From the NCBI RefSeq assembly GCF_007896845.1, contig NZ_VOHS01000020.1, forward strand, positions 1 to 64,000: a stretch of 64,000 nt of DNA. The letters run 5' to 3'. Under the pieces are notes generated by a model. That model did no database searches, was not told where the DNA came from, and saw nothing but the letters and a program-made list of their open reading frames with translations. Of this stretch, positions 57,199 to 64,000 are shown one piece after another (the stretch's first letter is position 1; each line of letters begins with the position of its first letter). A program made the position numbers and the translations under genes. The stretch comes from Chitinophaga pinensis (lineage in GTDB: Bacteria > Bacteroidota > Bacteroidia > Chitinophagales > Chitinophagaceae).

Positions 57199-59295
57199 TT
57201 ATTTTAATTGCTTTATCAGGAACGCGGCCGTCGCTTTATCGACCATAACGGCATTGCTGTATTTCATCCAGTGGTGCGTATCATCCGGGATAGCGAGGTA
57301 TTCGAAGGGAATACCTTTGGATTCCAGCCGTTTGAAGAGGTCAACGCTTTGGGTGAAAGCAACATTGCGGTCATCGTCGGCATGAATGATGAGTACGGGG
57401 GATTTCCATGTGTCTATATAAGCTACCGGAGAGGATTTCCATGCGACTATTTCTGCTGTGTCAGCATCAGGTGCGGGTGTGGAGGATGGTGGCGGCAGCA
57501 ATTCAGTGCGCGTATGTACCCCATGAATATCTACGCCTGCGGCGAATAACCGGGAGTCGCGACCCAGCGCATGTGCAGTCAGATACCCCCCATAGGAACC
57601 CCCATAAACGCCTATTTTCTTCGGATTAACAGTGGGTTGTGCTGCCAGCCATTCACCTGCAGCTTTTATATCCTGATATTCTGCTGCGCCATTGATCCCG
57701 GCATGCGGTGGTTTATGAAATTCATATCCGTAACCGGTACCCAGACGATAATTAACAGAGAGTACAATAAAGCCCTGACTGACCAGATATTGATTTACAG
57801 CATATGCATTGGCATAATAATCCATGTAATGCCATCCCAATAACATCTGTCTTTGCGGACCACCGTGTATATATACAATCGCGGGGTGTATACCTTTTTT
57901 GTCTGCCGGTTCGAATAGTTGTCCGTGTATGGTTGTACCATCAGGTGCTTTGAAGGAAACCTGACGCGGGCTGACCAGTTGTGCCAGTGGAAAGCCGGCT
58001 GGTAGCAGGGATGTACAGATACTGGCGGGGACCCCTTTCCGGAAAGGCATGATGGCGGGTAATACCGGTTGCTGCGCATTACCGGCAAGCGTCGCCAGTG
58101 TATTACCATCACCTGTTATTACGGGATAGGTTTCTATACCCTTGCCAGTTGTCAATAGCTCCATGGCTGCTTTATCGACGGGGACACGTGCGATATGCCG
58201 GCGATCGGTGTCCGTCGTATCAGTACCCGTATTGGCACTAAATACTAACCATTTCGCATCAGGTGTCATATCGACATGCTCTACCATAAAGTTGCCCGGT
58301 GTGAGGAGGAGGGGAGCGCCGCCTTTGCTGTTGATGGAGTAAAGGTGTGGCCATCCGTCATGGTATGACAGAAATGCGATCCGGTCAGGCGTGGGCCATA
58401 TCAGATTGGTTCCACCATCTGTAGTCGGTATGGAACCGGCGAGCGTAGCGGGTGCTTTCCATAGTAATGTTCCTTCACCGGTATTGACATCGGCTGTCCA
58501 GATGGCCCATGGCTGGTGTTTGCGTACGAGCAGGGAATCTGGTATACCACCTGCACCTGGAGTACGGACAAAAGCGATCCGCTTCCCGTCGGGAGACCAA
58601 CGGGGAGAGGCATCTTTGGAGAAGGCCGGTGCTATCCATTGCAGGGGCGTATAGGCGTTCCTGTATATACCAATGAAAGCATGATCCGAACGATTGGCCA
58701 CAAAAGCGAGTGCGGTACCATCGGGTGACCATATCAGGCTATGACAGTTCCCTTTTACGGAGAACAGGTTTCTGGCAGGCGCGGTACCATCAACAGGAAC
58801 GATCCATACCTGTCCGTTCCGGATGAACACGACGCTGTCAGCCCGGGGAGATATCACCGGGTAATCACCTTCAGACAGGACCTTTGCGGGGCCACCGGCG
58901 AAGGGAACAGACCATATTTCCGTTTTAGGCGGTACCAGCAGATGGGCTGGATTGACCGGATTACTGCCATCTTTTCCGCTGTGATCTCCACCACGGCAAT
59001 ACACAACCCATTGGCTGCCGGCGGAAATAGAAAGACCAGTTATTTCCTGACCATCGTCGTGGGGATATGCAGTAAGTTGTCGCGGAGAGAAATCAGGGCC
59101 GGCGGCCACATACACGTTCCTTTTTCCCTGTTCATTGAACGCCCAGGCAATACCGGTGCCGGTTGAAGCACTGGTTAATTCTGAGGGACAGGGATAACTG
59201 GTGACAGCTTCAATGGTGAACTGCTGTGCAGTCACAAGGTGAATGTTAAGGAAAATGACCGTTGCAAGAAGAAAGGTGGGCCGTGGCATTGTCAA
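57199..59295 (-). CDS. S9-family prolyl oligopeptidase-type peptidase
   Basis: 698 residues. Signal peptide 1-23 ending VTAQ. The first ~400 residues form a beta-propeller of WD40/PD40-like blades (SPDGKRIAFVR, SPDGTALAFVA). The C-terminal alpha/beta hydrolase carries nucleophile Ser in YGGSYGGYL, Asp in HADDDRNV and His in DDTHHW. Exported dipeptidyl- or acyl-peptidase type. A pair of inverted TACGAATT-type repeats lies just upstream. Confidence 0.92.
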   Translation of the reverse strand: MTMPRPTFLLATVIFLNIHLVTAQQFTIEAVTSYPCPSELTSASTGTGIAWAFNEQGKRNVYVAAGPDFSPRQLTAYPHDDGQEITGLSISAGSQWVVYCRGGDHSGKDGSNPVNPAHLLVPPKTEIWSVPFAGGPAKVLSEGDYPVISPRADSVVFIRNGQVWIVPVDGTAPARNLFSVKGNCHSLIWSPDGTALAFVANRSDHAFIGIYRNAYTPLQWIAPAFSKDASPRWSPDGKRIAFVRTPGAGGIPDSLLVRKHQPWAIWTADVNTGEGTLLWKAPATLAGSIPTTDGGTNLIWPTPDRIAFLSYHDGWPHLYSINSKGGAPLLLTPGNFMVEHVDMTPDAKWLVFSANTGTDTTDTDRRHIARVPVDKAAMELLTTGKGIETYPVITGDGNTLATLAGNAQQPVLPAIMPFRKGVPASICTSLLPAGFPLAQLVSPRQVSFKAPDGTTIHGQLFEPADKKGIHPAIVYIHGGPQRQMLLGWHYMDYYANAYAVNQYLVSQGFIVLSVNYRLGTGYGYEFHKPPHAGINGAAEYQDIKAAGEWLAAQPTVNPKKIGVYGGSYGGYLTAHALGRDSRLFAAGVDIHGVHTRTELLPPPSSTPAPDADTAEIVAWKSSPVAYIDTWKSPVLIIHADDDRNVAFTQSVDLFKRLESKGIPFEYLAIPDDTHHWMKYSNAVMVDKATAAFLIKQLK

Positions 59296-59467
59296 TCAGG
59301 AGTTACGAAATTAGGAATTACGAATTGGGTTCTTTGAGTGGTCTTACAAAATACAAATTGGCAGCTTATTTTGAAAGGCAAAATTGTATCTGACACAATT
59401 AAACTGGCGAATGACCATCGCTATTTTAGTTCCTGATTCGTAATTCCTAAATCGTAATTGACAATCA
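59291..59467. repeat. Inverted pair of ~30-bp intergenic repeats
   Basis: Bases 59291-59329 contain GTCAAT...GTTACGAAATTAGGAATTACGAAT. The reverse complement of 59432-59467 reads GTCAATTACGATTTAGGAATTACGAAT, identical in the last 16 bases and similar before. The two face each other across ~100 AT-rich bases. Short repeats of this kind are scattered in many Bacteroidota genomes; here they could fold the leader or mark a former mobile unit. Confidence 0.75.
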
Positions 59468-59470
59468 TTC

Positions 59471-60139
59471 TTACTGCTTTTGTTGCTGTTGAATGATGTT
59501 CCTTATTACAAATTCGGTGAGTGCATTGCGGCCGGCGATGCCGAGTTTGCCCGCAATCCTGTACCTGTGATTCTCGATCGTACGGATGCTCACATTGAGT
59601 TCGTCTGCCATCTGCTTGGTACTTTTTCCTTCCGCAATCATTTTAATGATGCGGTTCTCAGCTTTACCGAGACGGTGATAAAGTGCCTGTTGCGCAGTAG
59701 TTGAGTTGGCCAGGGAAACGCTTCTTGTTTCATCCGGTGTGTGCACATGATTGAATTTAGCGAATCTGCCGAGACGGGAACGGATACTGAGCAGGAGGTC
59801 CCTTTTTCTGAAGGGCCTTGCCAGATAGTCGTCTGCGCCGAGGTTCATCGCCATACGCATCTCCTGTTTGTTATCTTTTACGCTTATGAAGATCAGGGGA
59901 ATATGGTCAAATCCAGGATCATTTCTTAGTGCCATGATAAAATGGTGTCCGCCTGTTCCTCGCAGGTGGGCGCCACAGATGATAAGGTCAGGTTGTTGTT
60001 GCTGACAGATGATGATTCCTTCTTCTTCTGAGGAAGCTGTGTAAATATCATAAGATTGGGTAATCAATAACTGCCGGGTCTGTCTCACAAATACCTGGTC
60101 CTCATCTACAAGTAAAATTTTATAGACTGCAGTATTCAT
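59471..60139 (-). CDS. LuxR-type response regulator with an atypical receiver
   Basis: 222 residues. The receiver fold is clear (KILLVDEDQVFVRQTRQLL; NLGADDYLARPF) and a LuxR helix-turn-helix follows (KAENRIIKMIAEGKSTKQMADELNVSIRTIENHRYRI). However, the position of the phosphoacceptor Asp holds Gly56 (LIICGAHLRG), and the conserved Lys of the KPF motif is Arg (ARPF). Ordinary phosphorylation is therefore impossible. It probably acts constitutively or by ligand/protein contact. No partner kinase is adjacent. Confidence 0.88.
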   Translation of the reverse strand: MNTAVYKILLVDEDQVFVRQTRQLLITQSYDIYTASSEEEGIIICQQQQPDLIICGAHLRGTGGHHFIMALRNDPGFDHIPLIFISVKDNKQEMRMAMNLGADDYLARPFRKRDLLLSIRSRLGRFAKFNHVHTPDETRSVSLANSTTAQQALYHRLGKAENRIIKMIAEGKSTKQMADELNVSIRTIENHRYRIAGKLGIAGRNALTEFVIRNIIQQQQKQ

Positions 60140-61481
60140 CAGAAAAGTGTTTGCAGGTTGATATACAGGTAAGATTGTAAACAGTTACAATGCCCATACA
60201 TAAAGCGGGTACTTTTCACATATGACATACGGAACGGGCCTCCGGGCAGCGGAGTAGAGCTTGTTATAACAACAGAATGGAATGGTCGTGTGCATTTTAA
60301 TTTGGTTAATATTAAGAAGTTAGCGGTAGATGCAGATACACGAGATGGCATAGTTTTCCGTCGTGCATCCAGCCTCCATCAGCTGTTTAAACATGGTTTT
60401 TCAGGTAGAAGATATGGGAATGGTCTTTCCAGTGGCGTAAATATGTATAGAATAACGGGTGCGATTTCAACTAATGCTCGTCGTCATATATAAAATAAGC
60501 GCTAGTACTCAAAAAAAGGTGTGCATGTACTTACTCCCTGTTACCGCGCTGACTGCTACTCTCAGCATAAGCGGGGACCTTTATATAAGTAAATATAGCG
60601 ATTTGTTTGAATATGGCAGATTCCTGTCTGAAGCCGATGAAAAGTTTAGACGAAGTAGCCTTATTTACATTTTTGGGAAAGGGTACAGACATGCCTTCAA
60701 AAAGTGGAAATAATAGTAAGGAGGGCATGCCATCATAAAAGGCGTTTTACGGCCAATCCATCGATGAATGTCAATGACTTTTGTTGACCTGTAAACCCTC
60801 AATATCTATCATAATCAGTTAAAATAATATTAAGAAAAAAGTACTACTCAAAATATGCGTACAAGTACTCCCTGTAAAGTTATCCACAATAATGCTTGTT
60901 TTTAAGGGTTAAATTGTGGATAACCTCAGCTTTCGTGTACGCGACAAGGATAGCTATAACGTTGAATACCCGTCTCTTTATTGTATAAAATAAAAAATAT
61001 ATTTGAATAGGCTGAAGCCCTTTACAGGATGGATAATTCATCTCCTTATATGTGCATTAAACACCATGTGAATCCTCCCGGAAAATGGCCATTTTTGCCT
61101 CCCAAAAACCATAGTATGAAGCCAAGTTTCATTTGTAATCTTCTGATTTATAATTGAGAAGTTGGAAGGGGTGAGGGTTATTAATTTTTAAAAAGATATT
61201 GTTTTATCAATAAATATAGATATTTTTATATTCGAATTTACTATATCCCTGACTATCGGATACTAATAAATCATAATCCATAACCAATGAAAAAATCTGC
61301 CTTATATGAATTGTGGACCGCTCTGGCAGCGGTATTTCACAGGTCAGACCGTCATCCCCGTCTTGCACGGATATATGTATATAATAATAAGATGACAGTC
61401 GCTTCACGCCGTTTCTAATGAGCGCGATAAACATTGGTACAATAGCATTCAAAACATACTATCCGCAGTAATCCTAAGCCT
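60140..61481. other. 1.3-kb AT-rich region without a clear gene
   Basis: No frame is convincing. Two plus-strand stretches look like possible coding remnants. Around 60240-60495 HGFSGRRYGNGL recalls a histidine-kinase ATPase G box. Around 60525-60713 a frame reads LYISKYSDLFEYGRFLSEAD. A 43-codon frame MKKSALYELWTALAAVF... starts at 61287 but has no homology clue. Paired DnaA-type boxes lie at 60879-60924. A diverged direct repeat (GTACT...TACTCCCTGT) lies near 60505-60541 and 60841-60875. The 61000-61290 part is very AT-rich. It also holds the leader of the T9SS cargo gene. Confidence 0.55.
60879..60924. promoter_or_regulatory. Inverted pair of DnaA boxes
   Basis: GTTATCCACAAT (60879-60890) and ATTGTGGATAAC (60913-60924) are exact inverted copies. 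Each contains the consensus DnaA box TTATCCACA with no mismatch. They are spaced by 22 bases and flanked by AT-rich runs (60825-60842 and 60980-61005), the arrangement of a replication origin or a DnaA-controlled promoter. Confidence 0.7.
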
Positions 61482-63281
61482 ATGCGCACAAATTGTTACA
61501 ATTCTACTCGTGTAAACCTGCTAGAAGCTATGCAGCGACGAGTTGGCCTGGTCCTTACTGATATCAAAAAAATGTCTGATCTCGGCCTTTTCATACTGCT
61601 TTTTATAGTGGGTATGAGCTGGTTACCGGCAAAGGCAGGTTCTCTGCCAGCTGCTAAGACAGACAAAAACAGTATCGCCTCAGGTGTAAAGCCCTATACC
61701 AAGTCAGCCCAGATCTGGATGACCTATGGTTATACTCCTTCTGGTACAGATCAGGCGGTGACCACTGGTGACAGGATTGACTACAGGATCTATATCCGTA
61801 ACACCGGTGACGAGCCTCTGACAGGTTTGCGTATTGTGGATACCATTCCACTGCATACAACTTTCTTCGGTGCAACTAACGGAGGTGGTCTTAATGGAGG
61901 TCTCTCAAATGGAGTACTGACATATAATAATGTAACGATTCCGGTAGGCGGCACCATCTACGTGAATATCTCCGTGGATGTATCAGCTAACCTCACAGGT
62001 GTTGACTATATTAATAATACAGGTTATGTTGATCTGGGAGATGGAGCAGGTCTGCGTCATACCTTCGGTCCTGCAGCTGATAATAATATCACTGCTTTAC
62101 CGGGAGCAGACAGAGGCTGGCCTTCTACCAGGACTCCGGTTGACAACGGTATGAATACCGTTGCATGGAAAAGCTCCGGTTATATCGGTACAGGTCCTGA
62201 TCGTACGATTCAGTCCGGCGACGTAATCACTTATGTTATCCATGTAAAAAATACCGGTACACAGACACTGACTAATGTGCTGGTGACTGACTACGTGCCT
62301 GTATATACTAACTTCTACGATGGTGATGAAAGCGTGACACCGGATGCCAACAATCTGCTGTCATGGACTATACCTACACTGGATCCGGGACAAACAAGCG
62401 TGCGTACCTTCCGTGTAAGGGTGGCGACTGACCTGACTGGTGCAAAGTCAATCGATAATACTGCTTATGTAAATAATGGTAACGGTAAAGGTTCTGTTGC
62501 AACATTACCGGCCCTGTCAAATGATCCGAGCCAACCGGATCCGGGTGGTCTGGGCAAACCTTCTACCACTATTCCAATCAAGAGTGTTACTTCATTTGAA
62601 AGCTGGAAAATCGTACTGAACAGCAGCGGCGAAACAAAGGTAAAATCCGGTGAAGAACTGTCTTATATTATATATGTACGTAACACGGGTAATATCACTA
62701 TCCCATTACTGCAGGTAAGTGATCCGGTTCCTGACTTCACTACATTCGAAAGTGCTTCCGATGGTGGTCTGCACTTTGATGGTTCCAATACGGTTGTATG
62801 GGCGGTGAATAACCTCGCAGCAGGTGCAATTGCAACACTGCACTTTAAAGTAAAAGTGGGTGATATCCCTGAAGGTATCAAGAACATCAATAACACAGCG
62901 AGGGTGCAGATAGGTGGTAACTCAGACTCTACTTCCAGGCCAACCTACCATTGTGATCCGAAAGAAGCAGGTTGTGATAAAGGTACTGTAACCAGTATAG
63001 AGGCGGTGAAAGGTAAACCAGGTCTGATGATCTCTAACGTGGTGACACCAAATGGTGATGGCAAGAACGACTACTTGTTTGTAAGAGGAATAGATAAATT
63101 CCCTAATTCACAGTTGATCATTTTCAACCGTTGGGGAGGAGTTGTATACCAGAATAAAGATTATCAGAATAACTGGAATGCGACGGGACTAAGCGAAGGG
63201 ACCTACTATTACCGGCTTGAAATGAATGACCCTGCCGCCGGCGTGACTGTTTACAAGGGTTGGGTAATGATTATTAGATAA
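61482..63281 (+). CDS. DUF11-repeat surface protein with T9SS type B sorting domain
   Basis: 599 residues. A hydrophobic signal (~34-52, LGLFILLFIVGMSWLPAKA) follows a long N-region; ATG 61572 (MSDLGLF) is a good alternative start. Three DUF11-like beta-sandwich repeats follow (SGDVITYVIHVKNTGTQTL, SGEELSYIIYVRNTGNITI and DRIDYRIYIRNTGDEPL), each ~130 residues and joined by Pro-rich linkers. The last ~85 residues (VVTPNGDGKNDYLFVRGID ... IIFNRWGGVVYQ ... GTYYYRLEM) are the gliding-motility-associated C-terminal domain that targets cargo to the type IX secretion system. Probably a secreted or surface adhesin/matrix protein. It is paired with the PorP gene 26 bases after its stop. Confidence 0.9.
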   Translation: MRTNCYNSTRVNLLEAMQRRVGLVLTDIKKMSDLGLFILLFIVGMSWLPAKAGSLPAAKTDKNSIASGVKPYTKSAQIWMTYGYTPSGTDQAVTTGDRIDYRIYIRNTGDEPLTGLRIVDTIPLHTTFFGATNGGGLNGGLSNGVLTYNNVTIPVGGTIYVNISVDVSANLTGVDYINNTGYVDLGDGAGLRHTFGPAADNNITALPGADRGWPSTRTPVDNGMNTVAWKSSGYIGTGPDRTIQSGDVITYVIHVKNTGTQTLTNVLVTDYVPVYTNFYDGDESVTPDANNLLSWTIPTLDPGQTSVRTFRVRVATDLTGAKSIDNTAYVNNGNGKGSVATLPALSNDPSQPDPGGLGKPSTTIPIKSVTSFESWKIVLNSSGETKVKSGEELSYIIYVRNTGNITIPLLQVSDPVPDFTTFESASDGGLHFDGSNTVVWAVNNLAAGAIATLHFKVKVGDIPEGIKNINNTARVQIGGNSDSTSRPTYHCDPKEAGCDKGTVTSIEAVKGKPGLMISNVVTPNGDGKNDYLFVRGIDKFPNSQLIIFNRWGGVVYQNKDYQNNWNATGLSEGTYYYRLEMNDPAAGVTVYKGWVMIIR

Positions 63282-63307
63282 TGAACTGTGATCCTAAAAG
63301 TGCAATT

Positions 63308-64000
63308 ATGTACACGACAAAAAAATGGTTTACTGTAGTATTATTACTTTGCCTTGCAGCAGGTTCCCGTGCTCAGCAAAGTGTCCAGTTCAGCCAGTAT
63401 ATTTTTAACGGATTGGCAATCAACCCGGCCTATGCGGGTTATAAGGATGTACTACACCTCAACGCTTCGTATCGCCAGCAATGGACAGGATTTGATGGTG
63501 CTCCGCGTACCGGATCTATCTCTTTGGATGGTCCGCTCAACCGTGGCAACAGAGACGCCAATGTTGGTCTTGGTATACAGGCGATGATGGATAACCTGGG
63601 ACCACAGAGTGCAATCTCCCTTTATGCTTCTTACGCTTACCGTATCCGCCTTGACGAAGAAGACACCCGTCGTCTTTGTTTCGGTCTCGGTGTGGGCGCT
63701 ACACAATATGGAATGAATGGTAAGGACCTGGTTTATGAAACAAGTGGCGACCGTATCATTCCTGATGGATCTGCAAAAGCGACTACGCCTGATGCGCGTG
63801 TAGGTATTTACTACTATACTCCTTCTATGTATATCGGAGTATCTGTACTGGATCTTTTGTCCAAGTACACCAGCTCCGGTTATAAATGGAGAGGTTATAC
63901 ATATGAAAGTATCCGCAGAAAACAACATCTGTATGTGACTGCCGGTTACATGTTCAATGTGAACGACGATATTTCCCTCAAACCGTCAGTACTGTTTAAA
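63308..64000 (+). CDS. PorP/SprF-family T9SS membrane protein (partial, runs off window)
   Basis: At least 231 residues from ATG 63308; the stop lies beyond the window. Signal peptide 1-22 ending SRAQ, then the family hallmark QFSQYIFNGLAINPAYAGYKD and barrel strands (LHLNASYRQQWTGFDGAPRT). PorP/SprF proteins are outer-membrane partners that retain type B T9SS cargo at the surface. The gene directly follows such a cargo gene, which fits a dedicated cargo/anchor pair. Confidence 0.93.
   Translation, partial: MYTTKKWFTVVLLLCLAAGSRAQQSVQFSQYIFNGLAINPAYAGYKDVLHLNASYRQQWTGFDGAPRTGSISLDGPLNRGNRDANVGLGIQAMMDNLGPQSAISLYASYAYRIRLDEEDTRRLCFGLGVGATQYGMNGKDLVYETSGDRIIPDGSAKATTPDARVGIYYYTPSMYIGVSVLDLLSKYTSSGYKWRGYTYESIRRKQHLYVTAGYMFNVNDDISLKPSVLFK

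Overview
The window looks like chromosomal DNA of a Bacteroidota bacterium of the Chitinophaga type. The reasons are: upstream regions with the TAnnTTTG promoter element and no Shine-Dalgarno runs, ECF sigma/anti-sigma/outer-membrane gene sets, lipoproteins with a short LxAC-type lipobox, AraC regulators of the Chitinophaga kind, and at the right end a type IX secretion cargo (gliding-motility C-terminal domain) followed by a PorP/SprF protein. The genus is an inference. I see no rRNA, tRNA, CRISPR array, insertion sequence or prophage.

Layout. 1-1.3 kb: decayed outer-membrane protein tail and a broken AraC regulator. 1.4-5.5 kb: small protein, SDR oxidoreductase, a long perfect hairpin, a DUF1361/ferritin-like pair with operator-like inverted repeats, DUF6717, a lipoprotein. 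5.6-8.3 kb: TPR histidine kinase and NarL-type regulator with overlapping genes. 8.3-9.8 kb: archaemetzincin lipoprotein and SRPBCC membrane protein. 9.9-12.2 kb: ECF sigma, anti-sigma, outer-membrane protein. 12.3-17.1 kb: AraC, VOC, a large multiply frameshifted gene, another AraC. 17.1-20 kb: alginate-export porin, orphan M17 N-domain, Dps. 20.2-25.5 kb: minus-strand set of two aminotransferases, Zn dehydrogenase, HAD phosphatase and MFS exporter, which reads like a small aminated-metabolite pathway. 26-27.4 kb: paralogous lipoproteins. 27.5-33.8 kb: SurE, lipid kinase, orphan ABC ATPase, UvrD-like helicase, CheY-like regulator with its CHASE3 kinase. 34.1-38 kb: PaoABC-type molybdenum aldehyde oxidoreductase. 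38-46.5 kb: recD-recC-recB. 46.5-50.1 kb: minus-strand cluster built on a ketoacyl synthase III fused to a haem-oxygenase-like diiron domain, with a DUF6999-like gene and a truncated glycosyltransferase. 50.3-54.2 kb: glycosidase-like protein and GH13 amylase. 54.3-59.3 kb: S10 and S9 peptidases, Crp-type regulator, AhpD-like protein. 59.4-61.4 kb: atypical response regulator and a 1.3-kb AT-rich region with paired DnaA boxes. 61.5-64 kb: T9SS cargo and PorP.

One theme crosses the window. At least nine loci are interrupted by frameshifts. Seven of the events that can be reconstructed fit a single missing base, several in T runs: four in recB, plus the amylase, DUF6999-like and ECF outer-membrane genes. 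Other long genes (recC, paoC, KAS fusion) are intact. Either the consensus has local deletion errors or several loci are decaying; the frames alone do not settle it.

The best candidates for something undescribed are the KAS III-diiron fusion cluster, the aminotransferase/dehydrogenase/phosphatase/exporter set, and the DnaA-box region.
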